A stretch of DNA of 48,957 bases from Plectonema radiosum NIES-515 (GTDB lineage Bacteria > Cyanobacteriota > Cyanobacteriia > Cyanobacteriales > Nostocaceae): NCBI RefSeq assembly GCF_025753815.1, contig NZ_JAOWRF010000191.1, positions 1-48,957 of the forward strand, in the 5' to 3' direction. Positions within the stretch are counted from its first letter, which is position 1; the number at the start of each line of letters is the position of its first letter. Made by a program: the position numbers and the translations under genes. The notes below the pieces were generated by a model. That model ran no database searches. It was not told the origin of the DNA and was given only the letters and a program-made list of their open reading frames with translations. This document shows, one piece after another, positions 1 to 7,904 of the stretch.

Positions 1-241
1 CTTATTCAATATAGCGAGTGCACAACTTCTTGTCAACTGTTTTCTCAAAAAATATTTTGGGACTTTTCCTAAACCACCCAAATCCTACTCCCCACAACCC
101 TTTTAACCCACTAGAATTAACCCATCCAAAAATTCGAGGATTACTAAGCTCGTGATTTTTCAGTCGTCATCTAGATTTGATGAGTGATCCCATCGCACTC
201 CACTTTTGATCAAGTTGACTGTTGCCTCCACAAACTATCTT

Positions 242-1367
242 CTACTTTCTTTGGGGTATTACCAAACTACGATCAATATCTTCTAGATCCGCACAACCCC
301 TCACTGCAATCCCTATATCTAGCTTTGAGCGTACTAGTTCCATGTGACCTCACTCACTCCTACTTTTCCTCTTACAGCCAGTCCCCAGTAGATAGCCTTT
401 CCTCAAAATACAGCTTTGGCAATGGGTGTCAAAGCTTTAAGAATGTCGAAGCCACCACCCATCCGACTTCACCACTGTGCATCAATATAGTGCGATCGCA
501 CTATATCGATTTGTCTGACACCATGATTAGAAACCATCGCTGCTTTCGCTTTCTCTTCTACTCCAAGCCAAAGCATCATCCCCACGTTCAATGCCTTTCA
601 TCCCTAAAGCCTATCCTCACTATGACTCCACCCATTCCTAATCTTTCCAAGTTCTGCCTGGATTTTATTCTTGAGCAAAATATCTAAATTCACCATGTTC
701 CCCCTCTTCATCAGGAATTTTTCAATTTGACAATGTTCAAAAATTCGCAAATTCTAACCCAGGTGGTAAAGTCAACTCGTTGCGCTTTTGTCTTGGACCC
801 TGCTGACCCAAGACAAAAGCATCCACCCTCAGACAAAGCGCTTGATAGCCAGCAGCCTAGGGACGTTTTACAAGAGCGTGGGTTAGTCCTCGGTCACGAT
901 GAAGATCAAAGTTGAAACCATTGGGGACTAGCAGGAGTGTTTTCATAACTCTTCGCTGCCACATGTTCAATACTATAAGTTGCCATCGTACTCAAAACCA
1001 TACCAATACCTGCTATTGAACCACCTCTTGCAGTAGCAAGTTCTCCATCTTGATGAGCAAGAGGCTGAAATGCCATTGGAGCAATCAAAAGTGGCATTTG
1101 TAATAAACTGTCCCAAAACTTTCGTACTCAGGTTAATTGAACTTATATCTAGTAGTACCCGGGGTCTAATCTTGAATCGCTCAAAGGCAGCTCGATTATC
1201 TCGTCAAATTACTTCATCCCATGCACCACTGCTGTAATAGTCAAGTACTTTTTGAGATAAAGCGTTAGTTCCTAGCTTTTCGTATTCAAATAAGTTAATC
1301 GGTTTGAGTTGGGTACTGGTGTCTTCAATATTGTGTCTGTAAAAATTGTCATGCATCGTTTTGATCA
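242..1367 (-). pseudogene. Decayed FMN-dependent alpha-hydroxy-acid oxidase (lactate/glycolate oxidase type)
   Basis: Reading the minus strand in shifting frames recovers the whole family profile in order. An N-terminal part has DYYSSGAWDE and RDNRAAFERFKIRPR; then LIAPMAFQPLAHQDGE and TPASPQWFQL; then HRDRGLTHALV, LCLRVDAFVLG and RNELTLPPGLEFANF; then YFAQE and GIERGDDA; then VSNHGVRQID (which should carry the active-site His and Arg); then DILKAL, IYWGLAV and GCADLEDIDRSLV before a stop near 242. The span (about 1126 nt) is close to a normal gene of about 365 codons, so decay came from point mutations and small indels, not a large deletion. There is a TGA after WDEVI, frameshifts near 1100 and 906, and many more downstream. 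An ATG at 1356 or 1367 is the likely old start. In cyanobacteria such enzymes oxidise lactate or glycolate with O2. No product is expected now. Confidence 0.88.
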
Positions 1368-1673
1368 TTTTAGGCAACTACTTTCAAATTAGGATAATTG
1401 TAAAGCTGCTGCTATTTAACAGACACAATAATCTGGTTCCTTATACATCTCCATCAAAGACGCACAAATGTAGCAGTTGGTAGTCTCTACAAAGGTTTTG
1501 GGCAACGCATAATTAATTTATGGAGATGTTTCTTGATATCCCAACGACCGAAAATATATTATGAGGCGATCGCACTTATAAAAATCGAGTGGATGATTGT
1601 CGCTATTGCAACGCATCTCCACTCGTAATTTCGCCAATCAGACTACTTCAAATTCACACAGTTACAGCTAAAT
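1368..1673. other. Intergenic stretch containing one MITE-like repeat
   Basis: There is no convincing coding sequence. The stretch holds an 85-bp inverted-repeat element (1445-1529) and a HIP1-like GGCGATCGCAC near 1565. The rest is AT-rich without visible structure. Confidence 0.5.
1445..1529. repeat. 85-bp MITE-like element, ACATCTCC ends
   Basis: Terminal inverted repeats ACATCTCCAT and ATGGAGATGT bracket a core with TAGTCTCTACAAAGGTTTTG and AACGCATAATTAATTT. The element at 32563-32647 is also 85 bp, has the same ACATCTCC/GGAGATGT ends and the same core order, so the two are copies of one family. Confidence 0.75.
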
Positions 1674-1868
1674 TTAACGCGATTCAGTTCCCTGATTTGG
1701 GCTACCTACTACAGAATCGTTTCCGGGTGCTTCTGGTTTAGCTGTAGGTTTAGCATCACTCTCAGCGGCAACACCAGTTTTGCGGGTTTCCTCTTCGATG
1801 GTGGTTTGATAGCCACCTGATGCATCTGCTGTGTTATCTGGAGTTTTGGACTTTTCTTCAGAAGACAT
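1674..1868 (-). CDS. Small acidic hydrophilic protein of unknown function
   Basis: The product is 64 residues, rich in Glu, Asp, Thr, Ser, Ala and Pro, with no hydrophobic core, no Cys and no membrane segment. It is therefore likely to be intrinsically disordered. The ATG at 1868 is preceded on the minus strand by AAAGGAATGTAATT, in which AAAGGA is a usable ribosome-binding site. It stands alone: the next gene on the same strand starts more than 100 bp upstream, and the oxidase pseudogene lies downstream. Short acidic proteins of this style occur in Nostocales, but I cannot assign a function or family. Confidence 0.6.
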   Translation of the reverse strand: MSSEEKSKTPDNTADASGGYQTTIEEETRKTGVAAESDAKPTAKPEAPGNDSVVGSPNQGTESR

Positions 1869-1987
1869 AATTACATTCCTTTTGTTTATTCTTTACGATC
1901 ATTTTAAGAAGATAGGAAGTGCAATTTCATCTCTCTAAAATGTAATTCTGGCTGATTCCTCCATCTGTCGGAAGGATGATATAAAAC

Positions 1988-2782
1988 TCACTTATATTGA
2001 AATATTTGGGCAAAAAACTGTTTCATTGCTCGCCACGATCGCTCGTCTGCATTTTTGTTATAAGCTACTCCCTTGGAGGGGTCGTCACCTGATTCTGGAT
2101 TGGTGAAGCTATGCACTGCCTGTGGATAAGATACAAGTTGCCACTTCACATTAGCTTGTCGCATTTCTGTTTCAAAAGCTTTAACTTGTTCTTTTGGCAC
2201 AAGGGGATCGTTAGCACCATGCAATACTAATACTTTCGCTTTAATATTTTTGGCATCGCTGGGGTTAGGGGTATCAAGGTTGCCGTGAAAACTGACTACT
2301 CCTGCAATATTCGCACCACTACGAGCAAGTTCTAATACTGTACCACCTCCAAAACAGTAACCTATGGCCGCAATGCGTTTAACATCAGTTAAGGAATTTT
2401 GTTGTAAAACTTGTAACCCGGCAGTAGCGCGATCGCGCATCAATTTTCTATCTTGACGATAAATAGTTGCTTGTGCTGCCGACTCTTGGGGATTTTTTGG
2501 TCGAATTCCTTTGCCATACATATCAATCGCAAAAGCGACATAACCAAGTTTAGCTAATTGCTCTGTGCGTTTTTTCACATAAGATTGCAATCCATTCCAT
2601 TCATGAACAACTAATACACCAGGGCGTTTTCCTTGAATAGCGTCATCGTATGCCAGATAACCTTCTAAAACTGCATTTCCGTGTTTGTACTCAACCATTT
2701 TCGTTTGAATGGCTGCCAGTGTCTGTGCAGAAGTTGATAATAGAACCACAGGTGCTACTAAAACAGAAAACAAGAATTTCAT
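1988..2782 (-). CDS. Secreted dienelactone hydrolase family protein
   Basis: This is an alpha/beta-hydrolase of 264 aa. Residues 1-24 form a signal peptide (MKFLFSVLVAPVVLL... ending near TLAA), so the enzyme should act in the periplasm. The dienelactone hydrolase nucleophile motif GYCFGG puts the catalytic Cys at residue 143. HGANDPLVP supplies Asp192 and AVHSF supplies His224, completing the Cys-His-Asp triad. The conserved VVHEWNG (residues 58-64) and AIDMYGKG (85-92) segments are also present. The family hydrolyses lactone or ester bonds; the true substrate cannot be read from sequence. It is a single gene with no obvious operon partner. Confidence 0.88.
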   Translation of the reverse strand: MKFLFSVLVAPVVLLSTSAQTLAAIQTKMVEYKHGNAVLEGYLAYDDAIQGKRPGVLVVHEWNGLQSYVKKRTEQLAKLGYVAFAIDMYGKGIRPKNPQESAAQATIYRQDRKLMRDRATAGLQVLQQNSLTDVKRIAAIGYCFGGGTVLELARSGANIAGVVSFHGNLDTPNPSDAKNIKAKVLVLHGANDPLVPKEQVKAFETEMRQANVKWQLVSYPQAVHSFTNPESGDDPSKGVAYNKNADERSWRAMKQFFAQIFQYK

Positions 2783-3439
2783 AATTGCTGCAAAATACCT
2801 TTAGGGTAGTTTATGGCAAAAAAAGATTATTTAAAAGGACTGTTGGGTGGGCACTTCTTTTTTATCTTGATAAGTAAGTGGGCGATAAAAATTCAATGTA
2901 TGTAAACAAATATAAAATCAGTGTAGGGCGCTAACACACCCGACAATTTTGGGACTATATGATATAAATTCACCTGGGTGGGCTAATTCTATATATTTTG
3001 AGATGAAGACGGTATCAAACCTCAGCAACCGCTATCAGATAAGAATGATTTTATTGCTTAGTTGTCCTGCGGCATCAACGTCATACATAAATAATTGGAA
3101 TATCGGCAACAAGTTTAAGATTTGTCACTTTGTGTTCGCTGAGATGGTGGAATTGGATGATGATGGAACGTAGAGAGTTGCCGCTCACGGGAACTAAAAT
3201 ATTGTCGCCGTGTTTGAGGTGAGTCAAGATGCAAGTGTGGAAAAAGGGAAGCGTGGTAAGTAAGCATTATTCAACTTCAAATATGTTTTTATTTCGTAGT
3301 GAGTACTAAAGTACTCAGAAAAAATAAGCAGCTCTTGCCCAACCCAAAATTATAAAGGATTGTCAAACCTAAATAAACATGATGCCCTCAGAAAAAATAG
3401 GCGATCGCTCTGGCTAACCTTAAATTATAAACCTAAATA

Positions 3440-3490
3440 AACATAATGCCCTCAGGCGCTTTAGCCTGGGGCTATAGAAACGAAGTCCGC
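3440..3490. repeat. IS200/IS605-end-like repeat (CCTCAGGCGCTTTAGCCTGGGG hairpin region)
   Basis: The block holds a hairpin of CCTCAGGC and GCCTGGGG followed by GCTATAGAAACGAAGTCCGC. The stretch at 7653-7700 near the TnpB gene has the same layout (GCCTGGGCTATAGGGACAAAGCCC). I read both as related, probably end sequences of IS200/IS605-type elements; here no transposase is left. Confidence 0.5.
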
Positions 3491-3493
3491 TCC

Positions 3494-3557
3494 CGTGGTT
3501 CGCGCTTATCCGCATTTATGGTGCGAACCACGAAAGCAGAACACCGCACCATAAATG
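3494..3557. repeat. Two mutually exclusive stem-loops
   Basis: Stem A pairs CGTGGTTCGC (3494-3503) with GCGAACCACG (3523-3532). Stem B pairs CATTTATGGTGCG (3513-3525) with CGCACCATAAATG (3545-3557). The arms overlap at 3523-3525, so both cannot form fully at once. The block lies just after the stop of the minus-strand methyltransferase gene (3572). It may act in termination or be a transposon-end structure. Confidence 0.6.
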
Positions 3558-3571
3558 TGGGTGTTGGGTAC

Positions 3572-4267
3572 TTATAAACTCGTCATCACATGAGCTAATT
3601 CACTAGATAAATCAACATCACATTCATGCCGTTTCTTAAATAAAACTCCAGCTAAAAAGTAATAATCGCCAGAATAAAACGCCATTTTATTTTTTCTTAA
3701 TTCTTCGATGTGTTTTTTGACTTTTGGCTCAGAACTATAGTACCCAAATTTCAACGGCAATAGGACAAAGTTATTAACACTATAGCCGTTTTCTTTCGCA
3801 TTTTCAATTGTACTTATGGGATTAGAATAACTAGATAGTAAAAGTAATACATTGTCATAACCTAATAACAAAAGATCGTTAGTAATTGCAGCTCCATCTA
3901 GACCACCAAATAACAATGGCATATAAATATCTTTGTCTGGTGCAGGCAAATATGGGGGATTAGCAATTAGATACTCAGCTTGAGGTTTAGAGGATTCAAA
4001 CAAACATGAATTATTGATTACGTATTTTTTCGCAAGATTATATTCATCAATTGTCGAATTAGCGACTTTACAGGCAGAAGTATTTAATTCAAATCCATGT
4101 ATTACACCATCAAATTTGTTTCTTAATAATGAATTGATAACGGGACTGCCATCTCCAGAGCCAAATTCAACGACAGACTCGTCATTTTGGCAATTTCTGA
4201 TGACAAGGTTTTCCAAACAGTTGGAGTAAAAGTTAGATTCTTCGGGACAAACAAAAATGTCTTTCAT
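3572..4267 (-). CDS. Class I SAM-dependent methyltransferase
   Basis: The product is 231 aa. The SAM-binding motif I is VVEFGSGDGSPVI (residues 32-44), followed by an acidic FELN (59-62) at motif II. NPPYLPAP at residues 103-110 is the NPPY catalytic motif found in HemK/PrmC-type protein-glutamine and N6-adenine methyltransferases, so methylation of an amide or amino nitrogen is likely. There is no separate target-recognition domain, which argues against a restriction-modification enzyme. The substrate is unknown. It lies on the same strand as the diiron enzyme gene, 201 bp downstream of it, and the pair may work together. The ATG at 4267 follows AACTCCC-type sequence with only a weak ribosome-binding site. 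Confidence 0.75.
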   Translation of the reverse strand: MKDIFVCPEESNFYSNCLENLVIRNCQNDESVVEFGSGDGSPVINSLLRNKFDGVIHGFELNTSACKVANSTIDEYNLAKKYVINNSCLFESSKPQAEYLIANPPYLPAPDKDIYMPLLFGGLDGAAITNDLLLLGYDNVLLLLSSYSNPISTIENAKENGYSVNNFVLLPLKFGYYSSEPKVKKHIEELRKNKMAFYSGDYYFLAGVLFKKRHECDVDLSSELAHVMTSL

Positions 4268-4336
4268 GGGAGTTGAATTTTATGATATAATTAGCGTAAA
4301 TATTAGCTATTAGCTAAAAAAAAAAACCAGAAACTG

Positions 4337-4368
4337 TTCCTTTAGCTAATAATTAGTAACTAAAGGAA
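4337..4368 (-). terminator. Possible terminator after the diiron-enzyme gene
   Basis: TTCCTTTAG and CTAAAGGAA form a 9-bp stem around an AT-rich loop. On the minus strand a run of twelve T follows about ten bases later (4316-4327). The spacing to the T run is longer than ideal, so this is tentative. Confidence 0.35.
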
Positions 4369-4468
4369 TGTTTTGATAAGCACGTTTCACTAACACAATT
4401 AAGAAATAAAATTCAAAAGGCAAGAAAAAACTTGCCACATTTAATTTTTATTTTTTAAGTTGTTCCAT

Positions 4469-5629
4469 TTATTTGATGAGTGAAGCCGAATGTTCAGCCC
4501 TGCGTATCGATCGCATGACAGCAGCAGCAGCGCGATCGCCCATCAATTTCTCTTGGTCATACCCCAGCACCAGTTCCCACGCATCGGAGGGATATTGTTC
4601 TGCCAAAGGCAAACCGACATCATCCAGCATCCAACGTCCGTGGCGTTCGTCTTCCCTGATGTGCAGTTCCCAATAACCCATTGCCGCTTCCGACAGTTGC
4701 AATCGTTGCGCCGCCGTGAGATAATTTCTATAAGCTGCGGGTCCTGCCACTTCAAAATAAGTTAACCCCCCAGCATAACGCAGAAAATAACGCTTGCGCT
4801 CCGTCACCAAAAAGTTATGATTAGCGCTAGCTAGTACTTGCCAAGGCACTAAATCGAAGTATCCTTCTGGCACGGTATTCATACTAAACTCAGCCATCAT
4901 TGCCTTGAAAAATGTAGAATGCTTGCGAGATAAGCGCCCGTTGCCATATTCTTCTAGCAGTACCCGTATGAGGGTACATTGCACCTCATTTGCCGCACCA
5001 CCTAAAATGCGGGAAAGCCGACTACCTTCGACTAAACCATCAAACGAAGCGATCGCTAACAAGTGACAATAGCCCTCAATGCTCATTTCCTCACGGATAT
5101 AGCGACTTTCCGACGATAACGGTGGATCTAAGTCTTCAGCAGCACGTTTGATTAATGCGTCTTTGACATCCAATAGTTGCAGTGCCGCAACATCGATTTG
5201 TGCTAATTCCCAATTTTGCCAAGCTGCTTCAATTTGCTGACGGACTTTCGATAAATAAAGCGATCGCTCATTACTATAGTGCCGCAAATCGTCATACCAA
5301 AACAGCTTCAGCCGATTGATGCCATAAAGAATTCGCTGTAGAAAAAGGTGAGCATCATCTTCACCATAGCCTTTTTCATAAGTCTCACTAATTGCCGATC
5401 TTAGTGTAGCTTCAAACTCACTAACTATAGATACTTGTGCATCCAGTTTATTATCCAAGTCCTCAGTTGCCAGCAAATATTGAAATTGCTGCTCTGCACA
5501 ATCGTACTTGCTAGATGCTGTCTTAAGTGTTTGTTCACTGTTTCCCGACACCTCAGCGATGGGGAACCTAACTAAATTGCTTTGCATGGAATTACTGCTT
5601 GCTAAAAGCGGTGTCAACAGAAGTTTCAC
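4469..5629 (-). CDS. Iron-containing redox enzyme (haem-oxygenase-like diiron fold)
   Basis: The product is 386 aa and almost entirely helical. The second half carries the spaced Glu/His ligands of haem-oxygenase-like diiron oxidases: LIRVLLEEYGNGRLSRKHS (a Glu with a later His), then YFEVAGPAAYRNYL, then WELHIREDERHGRWMLDDV, where E, D, E and H sit on one helix. Enzymes of this fold activate O2 on carboxylate-bridged iron and oxidise or cleave small substrates, for example fatty acids or amino acids. The particular reaction cannot be inferred. There is no signal peptide; Met1 and Met15 are both possible starts. A methyltransferase lies next in the same direction, which could mean a small biosynthetic cassette, though a possible terminator separates them. 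Confidence 0.75.
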   Translation of the reverse strand: MKLLLTPLLASSNSMQSNLVRFPIAEVSGNSEQTLKTASSKYDCAEQQFQYLLATEDLDNKLDAQVSIVSEFEATLRSAISETYEKGYGEDDAHLFLQRILYGINRLKLFWYDDLRHYSNERSLYLSKVRQQIEAAWQNWELAQIDVAALQLLDVKDALIKRAAEDLDPPLSSESRYIREEMSIEGYCHLLAIASFDGLVEGSRLSRILGGAANEVQCTLIRVLLEEYGNGRLSRKHSTFFKAMMAEFSMNTVPEGYFDLVPWQVLASANHNFLVTERKRYFLRYAGGLTYFEVAGPAAYRNYLTAAQRLQLSEAAMGYWELHIREDERHGRWMLDDVGLPLAEQYPSDAWELVLGYDQEKLMGDRAAAAVMRSIRRAEHSASLIK

Positions 5630-6170
5630 CTCTTCTACCTACATTCGCTCCAAGTAGGTTTATCTACCTCTCCCCCAGGATATAAAGAAAACTTAACTGT
5701 TTGATAAAAGATTCTGTCAAAAGTATCTGGTAAGTCAGCAAGTGAAAAAGATATTTACCACCTGGAAGGGGGTTCATCTTTTTTGTCACCAACAAATTTA
5801 TGGGAAGCGTTGTAGATAGCTTGATTTGGATGATGAGAAATTACCACGTCCGGTTCTTAGGGGGGAAAAAATCTGCTCACGATTCCACCCTACCCGACAA
5901 CGTCGTGCAGGCGTGATTTGGTCTTGGGAGTGCAGTTGGTGCAAGCTTGCACTTCTTAGGCAAGTCAGGGAATGAAGAATCTTTGCTGCGCTAATTCAGA
6001 GGGAGTGTACAATTCACCAGAATCAATGCAGAATAAGTGTTCTAGGGGAAATTGCGCCTAAGAGTGTTCGGTTCTACGACTGTTGCTAGTACACAAATAA
6101 CTATAACCTCATAGTGGAATGTCTTTTATAAATGCTGTCAGCCCTTGAGTGAACTAAGAGGTTAAAACTT
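5630..6170. other. Gene-free stretch upstream of the first histidine kinase
   Basis: I see no coding sequence. The middle part contains a possible group II intron remnant (listed separately). Near 5935-5957 TGCAGTTGGTGCAAGCTTGCACTTC contains the palindrome GTGCAAGCTTGCAC. The right end should hold the promoters of the divergent genes on either side, but I cannot place them firmly. Confidence 0.4.
5825..5905 (+). mobile_element. Possible 3' remnant of a group II intron
   Basis: GATTTGGATGATGAGAAATTAC followed by CACGTCCGGTTCTTAGGGGGG looks like the domain V strand pair plus the sequence that normally follows it (ACGGTTCTGAGGGGG in many introns). The text after it, GATTCCACCCTACCCGACAA, resembles intron 3' ends I know from bacteria. 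The 5' strand of domain V is mutated relative to its partner, and no reverse transcriptase is nearby. This is pattern recognition only. Confidence 0.35.
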
Positions 6171-7580
6171 GTGTACAAATGGATCTTGCCAAGTCTGAGT
6201 GAAATTTTAGCCGAAAGTCAATTAAGCGTGGCTGAATGTTCACCTGCTGCATCAGACCGGCAGTGGTGCGTCAGTTTAGCCGCAACGGAACAGTTGCTAT
6301 TAAATACTTTAGCAACTACTTCGACTGATATCATCCAAGGATTAGTTTTAGCTGCACCGGCACCTTTGTTCAGTGACCCAAGATTAACTCACAGCTTGCA
6401 GACAATAACTTTTACAGCAAAACCATTTAACCCATTGGCATTGATGCCGTTTCAGATGCCGACTGGGACTACAGTAATGTCAAATGAAATTGCTCCTCAT
6501 GAATCGGTATTGCCTTTATTAGCTGCCGATCCGCTGGGAACTGAGCAGTTTTGCTTAATTTTTACAGAAAAATTTAGATTAGTACTAGTTTTAGCAGAAG
6601 ATAGTTGCGGTAAAAAAAGGTTTTCGTTTTCCTTTGATCCAGAAGTGGTTCAGATGGCGTGGCGATCGCTAGGTGCGAGAGTCATGCTAAACAATCCAGA
6701 TTTTTACGCTGAACTGAATTCTTTAGTACAAAAATACGAACCAATTGCGCCAGATTACCACATTTTGATGCAGTTTAGTCAGTTGTTGTTAACCCAATTA
6801 CCCCAAGAAGAAAAAGGCACGAACCGACACGATAAAGAAAATTGCCCTTCTTCTGCCTCTGCTCACCGTTCGCCCCGTCCCGATGTAGAATTGCTTCAAG
6901 CTTTTGCTCACGAAGTCCGCACACCCTTGACAACAATTCGCACTATGACACGTCTGCTGTTGAAGCAGAAAGCCTTGCCAGCAAACGTTATTAAGCGCTT
7001 GCAAGTTATCGATCGCGAGTGTACAGAGCAAATTGATCGCATGGAGTTGCTTTTTAAAGCAGCAGAATTAGAAACTTCTGCTCCCGCAAAATCGAGCAAC
7101 ACTCAACTGACACCAACTTCTCTAGATCAAGTTTTACAGCAGAGCATTCCCCGTTGGCAACAAACCGCAAATCGGCGTAACTTGACATTGGATGTTATCT
7201 TACCGCAGCAATTACCAACGGTGGTAAGCAATCCTTCAATGCTCGATCGCGTACTCACCGGTTTGGTAGAAAATTTTACCCGCAGCTTACCAGCTGGTAG
7301 CCATATTCAAGTACACGTAATTCTTGCTGGCGATCAATTAAAGTTACAATTATCTCCCCATAGTCAATGCAAAGACAGTGAAAACTCCTTTGCAGCCGTA
7401 ACCCCACCAATTCGTAAGGCTTTAGGTCAATTATTGATGTTCCAACCAGAGACGGGTGTAATTAGCTTGAATCTTTCTGCGACAAAGCATTTGTTTCAAG
7501 CGATCGGGGGTAAACTCATTGTCCGTCAGCGTCCGCAACACGGCGAAGTTTTAACGATTTTTCTGCCGCTGAAGGATTAA
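6171..7580 (+). CDS. Histidine kinase-like protein with degenerate ATP-binding domain
   Basis: The product is 469 aa, starting at GTG with AAGAGG about nine bases upstream. Residues 1-220 form a sensor region with no membrane segment. The phospho-acceptor helix AHEVRTPLTTIRT has His247. In the C-terminal half the N-box Asn survives (LVENFTRSL), but the G1 motif (normally DTGIGI) reads as a Ser/Asp-rich linker near LSPHSQCKDSENS, and the glycine-rich G2 motif is replaced by TGVISLNLSATK. ATP binding is therefore doubtful, while the protein could still accept a phosphate. It is cytoplasmic. A second kinase with the opposite defect lies 2.4 kb away (9980-11467). Confidence 0.8.
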   Translation: MYKWILPSLSEILAESQLSVAECSPAASDRQWCVSLAATEQLLLNTLATTSTDIIQGLVLAAPAPLFSDPRLTHSLQTITFTAKPFNPLALMPFQMPTGTTVMSNEIAPHESVLPLLAADPLGTEQFCLIFTEKFRLVLVLAEDSCGKKRFSFSFDPEVVQMAWRSLGARVMLNNPDFYAELNSLVQKYEPIAPDYHILMQFSQLLLTQLPQEEKGTNRHDKENCPSSASAHRSPRPDVELLQAFAHEVRTPLTTIRTMTRLLLKQKALPANVIKRLQVIDRECTEQIDRMELLFKAAELETSAPAKSSNTQLTPTSLDQVLQQSIPRWQQTANRRNLTLDVILPQQLPTVVSNPSMLDRVLTGLVENFTRSLPAGSHIQVHVILAGDQLKLQLSPHSQCKDSENSFAAVTPPIRKALGQLLMFQPETGVISLNLSATKHLFQAIGGKLIVRQRPQHGEVLTIFLPLKD

Positions 7581-7904
7581 GGCTACAGTGTATACACAAG
7601 TCATCGAATTACCCAAAAATCTTGAAAAACCTGACTACTTCAATTATTAAAAATGCCCGGAGGGAGGCTAGAAGCCTGGGCTATAGGGACAAAGCCCACA
7701 AAGGTGGGCTTCAAAGATTTAGTACGCACAACGCGATACCCGATAAGGGTATTGCTGATGTTACGAGGCGTGATGCGTAAAGCCCCTCGCCTTCAGGCAG
7801 GGGATATAAGCGGATGTGCCAAATTTATTTGGCTTTAAGACATTAAGAAACGTCCCGACCTTAGCTAAAGGACGTTGTCCAATGTAGTTAAGGAGGAGAA
7901 AACA
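7581..7904. other. Hairpin-rich left side of the TnpB element
   Basis: This 324-bp stretch has no gene but many stems: AAGCCCAC/GTGGGCTT (7692-7711), ATACCC/GGGTAT (7736-7752), a CCCC-GCCT/AGGC-GGGG stem (7783-7803) followed by ATATAAGCGG, GCCAAA/TTTGGC (7818-7833) and ACGTCC/GGACGT (7850-7875). Such subterminal hairpins fit the left end of an IS200/IS605-type element. Confidence 0.55.

Larger units (their letters stand above)
2783..3571. other. Long intergenic stretch with repeat-derived hairpins and a possible gene fragment
   Basis: This 789-bp stretch has no full gene. On the minus strand from about 3260 down to a TGA at 3081-3083, an open stretch without an ATG reads like protein (LKHGDNILVPVSG, then SEHKVTNLKLVADIP). 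It may be a fragment of a lost gene, family unknown. The right third carries a transposon-end-like repeat (3440-3490) and two overlapping hairpins (3494-3557). A partial duplication is visible around 3355-3450: 'taaacctaaataaacat.atgccctcag' occurs twice, separated by a HIP1 site. Confidence 0.45.

Noticed and set aside
184-687. Open reading stretch of 167 codons on the plus strand
   Set aside because: It is the antisense shadow of the decayed hydroxy-acid oxidase gene; its composition is Ser/Pro/His-rich with no family features.
906-1097. Separate 63-codon gene on the minus strand
   Set aside because: It reads LIAPMAFQPLAHQ... and is simply one frame segment of the oxidase pseudogene, not an independent protein.
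2949-3173. 74-codon plus-strand reading frame
   Set aside because: No ribosome-binding site, odd composition, and the opposite strand looks more protein-like.
4490-4765. Plus-strand reading frames inside the diiron enzyme gene
   Set aside because: Shadows of the strongly supported minus-strand gene.
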